Part shown: one piece after another, positions 53,013-62,523 of the stretch
Layout: each line of letters starts with the position of its first letter
Numbering within the stretch: the stretch's first letter is position 1
DNA from: Prevotellaceae bacterium UBA2448
GTDB taxonomy: Bacteria > Bacteroidota > Bacteroidia > Bacteroidales > Bacteroidaceae
Assembly: GCA_002342585.1 (NCBI GenBank)
Contig: DDQG01000042.1
Span: forward strand, 22,056 to 86,055
DNA: 64,000 nucleotides
Reading direction: 5' to 3'
Notes under the pieces: generated by a model
Databases searched by the model: none
What the model was told of the DNA's origin: nothing
Seen by the model: the letters and a program-made list of their open reading frames with translations, nothing else
Program-made: the position numbers and the translations under genes

Positions 53013-54037
53013 AACAGCGAAGGCTGTGAAGGTGTAAAACCGCTTTGCGGAGTGCGTCCCAGATGACGATAAGCCAGTTCGGTAACTTCGCGTCCTCGCG
53101 GAGTACGTTTTATGAATCCTTCCTTGATAAGGAATGGTTCATATACCTCTTCCACAGTTCCGGCATCCTCGCCGATTGCTGTGGCAATAGTACCTATTCC
53201 GACAGGACCACCCTTGAATTTATCGATGATGGTCAGCAGAAGTTTGTTGTCTATCTCATCCAAACCGAACTTATCTATATTAAGTGCTTCGAGAGCAAAA
53301 CGGGCTATCTCCAGATTGATAGTGCCATCACCGCGCACCTGTGCGAAATCGCGCACACGACGCAACAGAGCATTTGCAATACGAGGGGTGCCACGAGAAC
53401 GGGAAGCTATCTCACCTGCTGCATCAAACTCACAAGGTACACCAAGCAGGTTGGCAGAACGCAGAACGATTCCTCTCAGCGTCTTTGAGTCGTAGTACTC
53501 AAGGTGCATATTGATACCGAAACGGGCACGCAACGGAGCTGTGAGAAGTCCGCTTCGGGTAGTTGCTCCGACAAGGGTAAACGGATTCAGGTCTATCTGA
53601 ATGCTTCGAGCCGAAGGACCTTTATCTATCATGATGTCGATGCGGTAATCCTCCATAGCACTATAAAGATATTCCTCAACGACAGGGGACAAACGATGGA
53701 TTTCATCGATGAAAAGGACATCATTCTCCTCCAGCGAAGTGAGGATACCTGCCAAGTCACCTGGTTTGTCGAGCACAGGACCACTGGTCACCTTGAAACC
53801 GACACCCAGTTCGTTGGCTATAATCTGACTGAGAGTAGTCTTTCCCAGTCCTGGAGGACCATGAAGGAGGGTGTGGTCAAGCGGTTCACCACGATAACGG
53901 GCTGCCTCGACGAATATCTTCAGGTTTTCAACTACTTTCTGCTGACCTGAGAAGTCGTCGAAGCGCAAAGGACGCAGCGCCTGTTCGTAGTCCTTGTCAA
54001 TGGTTGTACGCTGTTCGCGTATATCGAAATCTTCCAT
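53006..54037 (-). CDS. ruvB: Holliday junction branch migration ATPase RuvB
   Basis: Drives branch migration with RuvA. The 343-residue protein has Walker A GPPGLGKT (60-67), Walker B LFIDEIHRLS, sensor 1 (GATTRSG), the arginine finger region, and the C-terminal winged helix (RTPRGREVTELAY). Length is standard. It starts 10 bp after the MG2-domain protein gene and is the last gene of a U32-MG2-ruvB unit. ruvA and ruvC are not in the window. Confidence 0.98.
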   Translation of the reverse strand: MEDFDIREQRTTIDKDYEQALRPLRFDDFSGQQKVVENLKIFVEAARYRGEPLDHTLLHGPPGLGKTTLSQIIANELGVGFKVTSGPVLDKPGDLAGILTSLEENDVLFIDEIHRLSPVVEEYLYSAMEDYRIDIMIDKGPSARSIQIDLNPFTLVGATTRSGLLTAPLRARFGINMHLEYYDSKTLRGIVLRSANLLGVPCEFDAAGEIASRSRGTPRIANALLRRVRDFAQVRGDGTINLEIARFALEALNIDKFGLDEIDNKLLLTIIDKFKGGPVGIGTIATAIGEDAGTVEEVYEPFLIKEGFIKRTPRGREVTELAYRHLGRTPQSGFTPSQPSLFD

Positions 54038-54047
54038 ATATTGAGTT

Positions 54048-56852
54048 TTATTCGTTTACAAGTATCTGACCCTTTGCTGTGATGCCCTCACATGATATGT
54101 GCATCTCTTTGCAGGAGGAGTTATTCCAGAATTCCACCTTCGCCTTACCTTCTTTGTCGGTAATGATTTCCGGTGCCCAGAAGATAGTACGACGGAAATC
54201 CTCTACTGGTGGAATGATGTTATAGTCTTCCATTTCGAATGTAGAAGGTACATTGTAACCTTGGAAATGGGTTGTGCGCACTCCCTTCGAAGCTACGTTG
54301 AAGCGGAAATGAGAATAGAGGAATACCGTCACTGGATTCTTTACCTGCAAAGCAGGACAGAACAAAGCATTTCGGAAGGCATAAGGGTTTTCACTGATAT
54401 AAACTCCTTTGATTTCATCGAGGAAAATAGGCAAATCCTGACTTGTAGGACGCACTACTCGCCACTCAGTTTCATCACTGGTGTCCAACTTCTGCGATAA
54501 ACGGGATATAGCAGCATAGTCATTGTCGAGAATCCATACGATAGGTCGGTTCTTATACCCTAATCCGTCACGATAGATGCGTGGTTGCTTTGCCGTAGTC
54601 TGGAACTGCTCATTTCCTTCCTGGGCATTCTTATCCATCTCTTCGGACTGCTCATTTCCGGTTGTTCCCATTTCTCCGGTTTCATCGGAAACACTTACAT
54701 CTCCTCCACCACCATCTTCGAATAGTGTTTCATTAACTGGTGCCTCCATTGCCTCGAGAGCTCCCAGCATATTGGTACCTCCGAAGAACGGATTGCGAGT
54801 GGCAAGCCACTCATAGACTGTTGGCAAGTCCTCACCCCTGTCTGCATATTTATCTGCATCCTGATCGGCATTATAATAGATGGATGCAAAGTGCTGACCT
54901 TCTTTTTCCGAAGCCCATGCAGCACGGGCATTCTCGAAGAGACTCTTGCGTTTTGCCTTCACCACTACCGTTGGAAGCACATGTTCTTTTTTGTTGATAG
55001 GGATGTATTCCTTACTCTCTGCTGCTGCCTTTCGCGTTGCAGGGTCGTTGAACAGGTTAGGCTTGAGCAGAGGGAGTGGGGTAGTCTCCTGTGCCGTCAG
55101 CAGGCGTCGGGTAGGGGAGAAGTGCCTATCAATTCCGACATAGAAATTGGCATCTTCCCAGTAGCCGTTCTTATCTGCCTTTCCAGTATTGATGAGTAGG
55201 GTATATTCCCCTTCTACATCTGGCATTTTGAAGGCGTAAAAACCGTTGGAGTCGGTTTTTGCCTCTCCCTTGAAGTGATAACCGCTCTTATTGAAGAGGT
55301 TTACATCGAGCCAGACATTATCAACAGAGTATTTCTTTTTCTTCTGACGCAATTGTCCATATATATACAACTGGTCTTCGATAGGTTGTGTGAACCCAAT
55401 GGAATTAGGAGGCAGGAAAGATGTCTTTACAGCGGTTTCATCGGGCTTTTTCAGTCCTGCCATAAATGCCCAATCGTAGCGACGCCAACCCTGTACCATC
55501 ATCAGCAGGTCGGCATCGGCACGATGTTTCTTATCGTCTGCCTCAAAGTAATAACCAGGGTCTGAGATATAGCCTTTCAGTTCGCTGGAGAGCAGAAGAT
55601 AGGTCTGTGCATTGCCCTCGGCGCCATTCACCATAGTAGCTGCATCGATAGCAGACAGAGACAGCAACGACATAGGTTGAGTCTGTATGTTGAGTGTTAT
55701 CTTGCCACAAGGTTTTGGGAAAGCTACAGGGGTAGTGATACGGATGGAATCAGCATCCTTTGATTCAGGACGGATGAAGAAAAGTCGTTCGGCAAGGATT
55801 TGTCCGTCGCTGGTGAAGAAGGTGATTTGATTGACTCCAGGACGCATCTTGGCACGATCGAACTCCATCATTACAATGTATTCAGCTACGACAGTATCGG
55901 CACGAAGTGTAACTCCATTATGCATTATGGTGTAACCAAGAAGTTTGCCGTGCAAGGACTTACTACAATAGAGTGTAGCTACTATCTTGTTATCTTCGAG
56001 AGTGTTCAGGTCGAGTGACATACCTTCATCCTCTGCATCGGGCAGACGGAAATCGTGTTGTTTGCCTTTACTATCTGCCAAACGCAGATAATGGGCGGTT
56101 TCATCGGGAATATACCTAAACAAACCGCGTCCTTCGCGTTGTGTGGCAACTGCATCCAGAACGTCTTTCTTATCATTCAACAGTGCTCCTCCGGCATCTA
56201 CTACATTTCCAGTTCGGTCGGTAGCATAAAAGGCAACACGACAAGGCACACCCTTCACGAGATGTCCTCCCTCAGGATAGAAACGAACACGCAGGCGTCC
56301 GTCGGCATCGGAAGTGTCGTCGGAGGTGTCACGAAGGTTCGGAAGACGTTTTCTGTAGGTGTTCTCATCCATAACCATCTGGGAATAGTCTCCAGGATTC
56401 TTAGGACGCTTAAATATGGGTATTGTACGAGAGAATATACCTCCGTTGCCCCAGTTGGTCATATAACGGGTATAAGCTCGCAATTCGTAGAATCCGGTAC
56501 CGAAGATGCTATCTACCTTTATGTCGCCATAGGCACAACCATTCGACACTTTCAGTTTGCGAGTTTCTACCACATCGCCAGAGGGATTTACCAATTCCAC
56601 ATACACCACCTTACTCAGGTTTGTCGGGATATTGAAATCGGCACGAACCACATATGCCTTGAACCAGATGGTTTCACCCATGAAGTAACCTGTGTTGTCG
56701 ATATGAAGATATACCTTCTCCTGAGGAATTGCCTTGTTGAAATTCATAGCATGTCTCATATACGACATTATCTGCTGAAGTTCAGCTGGTTGCTGAGCAA
56801 AAGCAGATAGCATAGTAAGGAGCAGTAAGGAAAATATGTATAATTTCTTCAT
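54048..56852 (-). CDS. Secreted MG2/macroglobulin-like envelope protein
   Basis: The 934-residue protein has a signal peptide (MKKLYIFSLLLLTMLSAFA) followed by an MG2-like domain (about 40-150; VYLHIDNTGYFMGETIWFKA, YVELVNPSGDVV), more Ig/MG-like domains (about 185-500), a carboxypeptidase-regulatory-like domain (about 545-600), an acidic low-complexity stretch (about 700-740), and a conserved end (FWAPEIITDKEGKAKVEFW, then ISCEGITAKGQI). It resembles bacterial alpha-2-macroglobulin relatives without the thioester motif and is of unknown role, perhaps a periplasmic partner of an outer-membrane machine. It sits between the U32 and ruvB genes with 12- and 10-bp gaps. Confidence 0.75.
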   Translation of the reverse strand: MKKLYIFSLLLLTMLSAFAQQPAELQQIMSYMRHAMNFNKAIPQEKVYLHIDNTGYFMGETIWFKAYVVRADFNIPTNLSKVVYVELVNPSGDVVETRKLKVSNGCAYGDIKVDSIFGTGFYELRAYTRYMTNWGNGGIFSRTIPIFKRPKNPGDYSQMVMDENTYRKRLPNLRDTSDDTSDADGRLRVRFYPEGGHLVKGVPCRVAFYATDRTGNVVDAGGALLNDKKDVLDAVATQREGRGLFRYIPDETAHYLRLADSKGKQHDFRLPDAEDEGMSLDLNTLEDNKIVATLYCSKSLHGKLLGYTIMHNGVTLRADTVVAEYIVMMEFDRAKMRPGVNQITFFTSDGQILAERLFFIRPESKDADSIRITTPVAFPKPCGKITLNIQTQPMSLLSLSAIDAATMVNGAEGNAQTYLLLSSELKGYISDPGYYFEADDKKHRADADLLMMVQGWRRYDWAFMAGLKKPDETAVKTSFLPPNSIGFTQPIEDQLYIYGQLRQKKKKYSVDNVWLDVNLFNKSGYHFKGEAKTDSNGFYAFKMPDVEGEYTLLINTGKADKNGYWEDANFYVGIDRHFSPTRRLLTAQETTPLPLLKPNLFNDPATRKAAAESKEYIPINKKEHVLPTVVVKAKRKSLFENARAAWASEKEGQHFASIYYNADQDADKYADRGEDLPTVYEWLATRNPFFGGTNMLGALEAMEAPVNETLFEDGGGGDVSVSDETGEMGTTGNEQSEEMDKNAQEGNEQFQTTAKQPRIYRDGLGYKNRPIVWILDNDYAAISRLSQKLDTSDETEWRVVRPTSQDLPIFLDEIKGVYISENPYAFRNALFCPALQVKNPVTVFLYSHFRFNVASKGVRTTHFQGYNVPSTFEMEDYNIIPPVEDFRRTIFWAPEIITDKEGKAKVEFWNNSSCKEMHISCEGITAKGQILVNE

Positions 56853-56864
56853 GGACTAAACTGA

Positions 56865-58148
56865 TTATTTCTGTGTGAGCATCTGACTTTCGTCGTTCAC
56901 AAGTACGTACATCCTGTCGTTCAGGCGCACTCTATCATTCACTTTTATACTGATTACATCGCCCTTTTGAGCCGATTCCACCGGATAACTCTTGCTGTTG
57001 TCCTTCGGGTCATCGACACGCAGTTCGCCAACTGGCTGAATCAAAGCGCCTGTGGTAGGACCCGTAACTAGTATCTTGTCTGTGTTGCTGATAGAACTGT
57101 TTTCCACCAGGAACTCTGCAACACCAATCTTTGCGAAGAACTTAGTACACTTGCCACAATAGACTTTTTTCTCTGTGGCTTTCGAACCATATACATCGCA
57201 CCACTCGCCAAGCTTCTGTCCCTGATAGTAGCCGTCCCAAAAACCGCGATTGAATACTGTGCTGAGCTGTCGGTCCCATTCGTCCTTGTCGGCTGAAGCA
57301 AAGGTGCCGTTTATAACAGCATTGATAGCCTCATCGTAGGCACGAACAACAGTATATACATATTCCGGACCACGAGCTCTGCCCTCAATCTTGAATACAC
57401 GCACTCCGGCATTCATCATTATATCCATGAAACGGATGGTTTTCAAGTCCTTAGGCGACATGATATATTTATTCTCAACAGTCAGTTCTGTACCACTTTC
57501 TGCATCGCGTACATCATAGGCACGACGGCAAATCTGCACACATTCCCCTCGGTTTGCAGAACGACCAGCATTATGAAGACTGAGGTAACACTTGCCGCTG
57601 ATAGCCATGCAGAGAGCTCCGTGACAGAACATCTCGATGCGAACTGGTTTTCCACTTGGTCCGCAGATGTGCTGAGCCTCTATCTGTTCGTAGATATCCT
57701 TTACCTGCCACATATTGAGTTCGCGTGCAAGCACCACTACATCGGCAAACTGAGCATAGAATTTAAGTGCCTCTACATTGCTTATGTTCAACTGTGTACT
57801 GAGGTGCACTTCTACCCCCTGCTGACGACAATAAGTCATCACAGCTACATCGCTGGCAATGATAGCACTTATCTTTGCATCACGAGCAGCATCAACTATC
57901 TCATGCATCGTTTCTATATCATCCTGATAGATGACTGTATTAACTGTCAGATAAGACTTCACCCCTGCCTCATGACAGATGGCAGCTATCTCACGCAAGT
58001 CGTCAATGGTAAATGCATTGGCACTATGAGCTCGCATATTGAGTTTGCCAATACCAAAATAAACAGAATTTGCTCCAGCCTTAATAGCTGCAGCAAGACT
58101 TTCCCTCGACCCCACAGGAGCCATTATCTCACAATCTGATCGTTGCAT
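56865..58148 (-). CDS. Peptidase U32 family protein, probable tRNA/rRNA hydroxylation factor
   Basis: The 427-residue protein has the U32 pattern: MAPVGSRESLAAAIKAGANSVYFG at the start, HLSTQLNISN, then the cysteine-rich signature with C175, C180, C187, C203 and C207 (FCHGALC, SGKCYLS, RGECVQIC), and a C-terminal beta-barrel domain. Members such as TrhP and RlhA hydroxylate tRNA or rRNA bases with prephenate, and the peptidase label is historical. Which RNA it acts on cannot be told. A canonical promoter lies 28 bp upstream, and the MG2 protein and ruvB genes follow closely. Confidence 0.88.
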   Translation of the reverse strand: MQRSDCEIMAPVGSRESLAAAIKAGANSVYFGIGKLNMRAHSANAFTIDDLREIAAICHEAGVKSYLTVNTVIYQDDIETMHEIVDAARDAKISAIIASDVAVMTYCRQQGVEVHLSTQLNISNVEALKFYAQFADVVVLARELNMWQVKDIYEQIEAQHICGPSGKPVRIEMFCHGALCMAISGKCYLSLHNAGRSANRGECVQICRRAYDVRDAESGTELTVENKYIMSPKDLKTIRFMDIMMNAGVRVFKIEGRARGPEYVYTVVRAYDEAINAVINGTFASADKDEWDRQLSTVFNRGFWDGYYQGQKLGEWCDVYGSKATEKKVYCGKCTKFFAKIGVAEFLVENSSISNTDKILVTGPTTGALIQPVGELRVDDPKDNSKSYPVESAQKGDVISIKVNDRVRLNDRMYVLVNDESQMLTQK

Positions 58149-58175
58149 TTACTTATGTCTTAAAGGAATACCCGA

Positions 58176-58207
58176 CAAAGGTAGTACAAACTGAATGAAA
58201 TGCCAAA
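58176..58207 (-). promoter_or_regulatory. Canonical promoter of the U32-MG2-ruvB operon
   Basis: On the minus strand TTTG (58207-58204), a 20-nt spacer and TACCTTTG (58183-58176). The surrounding sequence resembles the repeated topA promoter region (AAAGGTAGT-CAAAC core). Confidence 0.8.
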
Positions 58208-58249
58208 TAAATTGATTTTTTTCCGACTCAGCAGTAAATTCCTCTTGTA

Positions 58250-61012
58250 TTACATTCTGCAGAGATAGCCTTTTTCGAAGACACTTGGGAAAAGGAATTT
58301 AGATTCTCTATCCACAAATTTCACAATGAGGAATTTGCTGTCAATAGAAACCACTCTACCTGTTCCAAAGCTCTTATGAACCACCTTGTCCCCTACCTCC
58401 AGATTCTCCCAAGGAGTTTCAGGCATTTCCTCTTCCTCTGGAACGACATCTTCTGTTTCTACCTCTTCATCTATAATATCTTCTTCTATATCTTTGTCTT
58501 CAACTGCAGTTTTCTCCATGACAGTATCCCAACCTCCAATAACAGTATTGGTATGAGTATTGATGCCTGTATATTCAAGTGAAGCATCCTCGTACCTCTT
58601 AAATTTATATACAGCATCGTTCATCAAGTCGCTATTGAATACACCCAGACTTACCAGCAGACTGAAGTCCTTCAAAGTTAGACCAGTAACTTTTCGGAAC
58701 AGTTCCGGCTCCAACTGCATTATTACATCCTTCAGACAATATTCTCTGTAGTCAGTAAGATACATGAACACAGGTATTCGTGTGGCAAACTTTATGAGTT
58801 TTTCCTGTATCTCCTTGCGTTTGCTCTTATACTCTTTTTCCTCCTCCGTCAGTTCTTTCTTCTCCTTTGGAGTCAACTGGCTTGGGTCTTTCGTCTTCTT
58901 TGTCTGCTTTACATGTTCAGACTTATTTATGATAGTCTCGATGTCAGAATTCAAACTGCGGAAGCCCTCTATGTTCATCAGCGCTTTCATTGCCTCAGGA
59001 TTGTTCAGCAAACGCTGTAGAGTTGCATTATCTACATTTACCAAGACGGCACTTTCCCATCTGCGGGCAAGCAGAGTGGCAGTTGTGCCACTCATAGCCA
59101 TATCGAGTACTCCAGCTGCATCAATCTCTTTCATCGAAGAACCGTCATAAGCCAGAATTGGCAGGAACTTTATAAACTGCTCCACCTTCTTTTCCGGATT
59201 ACTTTCCTCAACATTCAGCTGACAACTGTATTCCTCCACCTGACGCAAAGCTCTATTTGGGGCGAAGTCAAATACATAGCAGAGTGGTTTCAGTATCACC
59301 TCCTTGCCCTCTTCATCTTTCGTTGTCCAAGGAGACTGCACTCGGAAGGCTGCCTGGAAATATGTTTCTGGAGATGTGGTATTCCTCAGCATCATAATGC
59401 CAGTCCAAGGCTTTACTGTAACGCCTGTAGATAGTTTTCCGCACGACAGAGTTATCGTCTTTGATTGCTGAGGATCACCCATAGCATTATAAACTGGAGC
59501 TACTGCCTTTGCTCCCATACCTGCCTCATTTCCTGCTGCCACTATTACTTCATAGTCATCAAAGAATCTGTTTGCTCTCTTCTTTAGCAATGCTGCCATA
59601 GCCTTACATGCTGCTACACTTGGCAGAAACCAATAGGTGTGTTGTAAGTAACTCAGCAAACGGCTGTCAGAGAAAGGCATAGGCGGTTTCTCTTTGCCTT
59701 GCTTCAGTTCTGTTATAATATTGTCAGTATATGTACCTCGAATCAGGTCCAGCCACTTCTGCACATATTCTTCATGAATGAAGGCATCATCCTCGGCACG
59801 GAAGAATTCATTAAGGTCAAATTCGTCAAACTCTCCTTGTGATGCTATCTCGCTTATGCTCTCAGGCATCTGATAAGTCAGCATCACCATCTTAGGCAGT
59901 TGAGCATAAGGATTGTCGTCCCCTTTCCATTCTTCTTTGGCTGCCTGTTCGTCAGAATACGTCCAGTTGAATATCTGTTCCTCTATAAACTCTCCTGTCG
60001 ATATAGCCCTGAAAGGTGTACCAGACAGATAGAGGTAAGCATTAGTCTTCAGAGGCATCAATTCCTCATCATATATCTCTCGCGCCTCTATCTCGCCTGA
60101 TGAGTCAGCATCCTCCGTAATTATCTCTCCTGCCTCTGTAGCACGTTGCAGGGCTGGGTCTTTCTTGTCATAGAAATTCTTTGCGTTCTTGCCCCATGCA
60201 CCATAGTGATATTCATCGAGCACTATGCAATCCCAATCTATCGTCTGTATCCATTCGTTGGTAGCCTTTATGCCTCCCATAGCATTTCTGCCCAAAACGT
60301 CTTGGAAAGAAGCAAAGCAGACGAATGGTTTCCTTTCATTGACATAATTAAACTCCCTGTCCTCCTGTTTTTGGCAGAACTGCCATCCTGCAAAGTCTTT
60401 ATGTGTTTTGAGGTCTTCTTCCCAAGCAGTCTTTACTGCAGGCTTGAATGTGAGCACCAACACCTTTGTCCATCCCATCTTCAATGCCAGTTGGTATGTG
60501 GTAAAGGTCTTGCCGAAACGCATCTTAGCATTCCAAAGGAAGTGAGGTGTCAGTCCTCTGTTGTCCGGGTCTTTCTTAAATGCCAAGAAATAGCTTGCGG
60601 TCTTCTTTACTGCCCGTTCCTGCTCTGGTCGCATGGGGAAGTCATAGATGCGTTCCGTCATGCTATCACGTCTTTCCATAGCAGCACGAATAGCCTTTTC
60701 CACATCTTTCACCTCACAGCGAAACCACTCGCCGAAGGGGTTTGCGAATCTTGCTTTCCTCAGATAGTAGTGTACTCCACCCAACCCCTTATCCATAAAG
60801 AAAGTGCCATCTGGACGCATAGAGCTTCGTTTTAGTACAATCTCCTTATCCAGATACAACTCATGTCCCTGTTCCTCAATGCGGATAGTACCTGGTCGTG
60901 AGGTATAGCCCACTTTCAACAGTCCCTTATATTTAGGAACATCAGGCAAGCTATAAGCATATATAGTTGGTGTCTCTTCAACCCTGTTTCTCAGTAAATC
61001 CTGTGCTGCCAT
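58250..61012 (-). CDS. Helicase/nuclease subunit: GIY-YIG-like, superfamily 2 helicase, Tudor-like tail
   Basis: The 920-residue protein starts with a GIY-YIG-related (T5orf172-like) domain (about 15-105; IYAYSLPDV, KVGYTSRPGTIRIEEQ). A superfamily 2 helicase follows with Walker A-like AKMRFGKT (162-169), DEYH (266-269), SGTPF (330-334), and a late AAFRVQSPW arginine motif. A helical region with Lys/Glu-rich linker (about 690-760) and an acidic stretch (about 840-870) come next. The last 50 residues (VGDKVVHKSFGTGRVVSID) match the Tudor-like end of UvrD/PcrA helicases. It lies 3 bp behind the methylase gene. It is probably the cleavage/translocation component of a restriction-modification-like system. 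Confidence 0.8.
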   Translation of the reverse strand: MAAQDLLRNRVEETPTIYAYSLPDVPKYKGLLKVGYTSRPGTIRIEEQGHELYLDKEIVLKRSSMRPDGTFFMDKGLGGVHYYLRKARFANPFGEWFRCEVKDVEKAIRAAMERRDSMTERIYDFPMRPEQERAVKKTASYFLAFKKDPDNRGLTPHFLWNAKMRFGKTFTTYQLALKMGWTKVLVLTFKPAVKTAWEEDLKTHKDFAGWQFCQKQEDREFNYVNERKPFVCFASFQDVLGRNAMGGIKATNEWIQTIDWDCIVLDEYHYGAWGKNAKNFYDKKDPALQRATEAGEIITEDADSSGEIEAREIYDEELMPLKTNAYLYLSGTPFRAISTGEFIEEQIFNWTYSDEQAAKEEWKGDDNPYAQLPKMVMLTYQMPESISEIASQGEFDEFDLNEFFRAEDDAFIHEEYVQKWLDLIRGTYTDNIITELKQGKEKPPMPFSDSRLLSYLQHTYWFLPSVAACKAMAALLKKRANRFFDDYEVIVAAGNEAGMGAKAVAPVYNAMGDPQQSKTITLSCGKLSTGVTVKPWTGIMMLRNTTSPETYFQAAFRVQSPWTTKDEEGKEVILKPLCYVFDFAPNRALRQVEEYSCQLNVEESNPEKKVEQFIKFLPILAYDGSSMKEIDAAGVLDMAMSGTTATLLARRWESAVLVNVDNATLQRLLNNPEAMKALMNIEGFRSLNSDIETIINKSEHVKQTKKTKDPSQLTPKEKKELTEEEKEYKSKRKEIQEKLIKFATRIPVFMYLTDYREYCLKDVIMQLEPELFRKVTGLTLKDFSLLVSLGVFNSDLMNDAVYKFKRYEDASLEYTGINTHTNTVIGGWDTVMEKTAVEDKDIEEDIIDEEVETEDVVPEEEEMPETPWENLEVGDKVVHKSFGTGRVVSIDSKFLIVKFVDRESKFLFPSVFEKGYLCRM

Positions 61013-61015
61013 AAG

Positions 61016-62518
61016 TTATTCCATTGGTCTTATCATCGATTCTATAAATGCTATCTCCTCGTCAGTCAACCCATACTTCTTATATAGCATCTCGTCTGTC
61101 CAAGGATGAGAGAAGTCTTGGAGAGGGACGAACTGGTAAACTTTAGCTGAAGCCATTTGGGAAACCTTCGTTAAGAATACCATAAAGCGAAAAAACTTTG
61201 TTTGAATATAAGTTATTACATTCTTTGTTTCTATTTCTGACTTGAATGGACCAATTGTTACATAAGTTTCCGTACAACACGTTCCTGGTTTTCCAAGAAT
61301 AGGCTTTCCTATTATTTGATGAGGATATGTATCCCCTGCATTATATGCTCTTGAAACGTATATCTTAAACTTATCAATCAGTTCTTCGTTTTGGTCAATT
61401 TCATCTCTAGATATATAACCAATTCCACCATTCTGATATAGAATTATTGAGCCTGAGGATTTTATTTTTTTCCCTTTCGCAAAGGTTCTTAAACCAAAAG
61501 GTCTTTGTGCACTTACAAGAGTTTCAAGTGTCTTTTCTTTGAAGGTAGCAACTTTGTTATAAATAGAAACTCCTTCAGAATAGCGGATGAAAACATCACT
61601 GTTCTTTTCCTTCATATAACGCTCCGGCTGTTCCTTTGTAGAGTCACCAACATGCGTAAAGATTCTGCATTTTCCTTCATTTTCCCTATCCCAAAAATAG
61701 TAACAAACACCACCTTTAATCTCAACACCAGTTCCAAAACAATCAGAAGCATTCAAGAAATCATGTAATATACGAACATGTTTATCTTCAATCATCTTTG
61801 TTCTAAAGTCATCAAGACCACGTCCTCCTCCATACCATCGGGCAGGTATAATAACAGAAAAGTATCTCGGATTAAGCTTCTTGGCTTGTTCTATAAAAAG
61901 ATTATAGATTGGCATTGCACTTGCTTGTGCACCTCCATCACTCAACTGATACGGTGGATTTCCTATGATTACATCGAATTTCATGTTCTTGAAAAATTGT
62001 TTTGGATTGTCTGTGTGAATAAACATATAGGCGTATTGCTCCGCCTCTGAGCCTCTGTCATAAACACTCTGGCTGGCACCACAATATTTACATTTGCCAT
62101 TTACCCAGGTGTGCTTTATGTTCTTGTAGAGAATATTTCCCTCTTGGGTGTCAAACTTTGAGATGCTGTATTTTCCATTGGCAGTTTTGCTGCAATAAAC
62201 TGAGCGACGAGCTAACAACGAAGTCAATTCTGTACAGGCTATGCCAAACACCTGATTGTGCAGAATGTGGTCAATACGCTTTTGGCGGTCAGGTATCTCA
62301 TTGGCAAGCCCCTTATCAAGGCGCTTAACTATCTCTCGAAGAAATACACCACTCTTGGTAAAAGGGTCAAGGAAAGTAGTCTTTGAACTCTTGAACAACT
62401 CCTGTGGTAACAGGTCAAGCATCTTGTTAGCCAATTCTGGAGGAGTAAACACCTCGTCATTGCTTAGGTTTGCAATACAGTTTAGTACATCAGGATTATA
62501 GCTACTATTGTTTGTCAT
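61016..62518 (-). CDS. N6-adenine DNA methyltransferase, Eco57I/TaqI-like
   Basis: The 500-residue protein has the N6-adenine methylase set: NDEVFTPPELANKML (motif X, EVFTP at 22-26), LDPFTKSGVFL (motif I, 51-57), and NPPYQ (motif IV, 187-191). A Cys pair (KCKYCG, about 135-140) may bind zinc. The C-terminal half (about 290-480) lacks catalytic motifs and may provide DNA sequence recognition. No separate HsdS-like gene is present. It starts 5 bp after the accessory gene and ends 3 bp before the helicase gene, so the three proteins are made together. Confidence 0.88.
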   Translation of the reverse strand: MTNNSSYNPDVLNCIANLSNDEVFTPPELANKMLDLLPQELFKSSKTTFLDPFTKSGVFLREIVKRLDKGLANEIPDRQKRIDHILHNQVFGIACTELTSLLARRSVYCSKTANGKYSISKFDTQEGNILYKNIKHTWVNGKCKYCGASQSVYDRGSEAEQYAYMFIHTDNPKQFFKNMKFDVIIGNPPYQLSDGGAQASAMPIYNLFIEQAKKLNPRYFSVIIPARWYGGGRGLDDFRTKMIEDKHVRILHDFLNASDCFGTGVEIKGGVCYYFWDRENEGKCRIFTHVGDSTKEQPERYMKEKNSDVFIRYSEGVSIYNKVATFKEKTLETLVSAQRPFGLRTFAKGKKIKSSGSIILYQNGGIGYISRDEIDQNEELIDKFKIYVSRAYNAGDTYPHQIIGKPILGKPGTCCTETYVTIGPFKSEIETKNVITYIQTKFFRFMVFLTKVSQMASAKVYQFVPLQDFSHPWTDEMLYKKYGLTDEEIAFIESMIRPME

Positions 62519-62523
62519 AGTAT

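Noticed and set aside
60146..60835. A 229-codon plus-strand frame opposite the helicase gene
   Set aside because: Antisense to helicase motifs, cysteine-rich random composition and no start signal.
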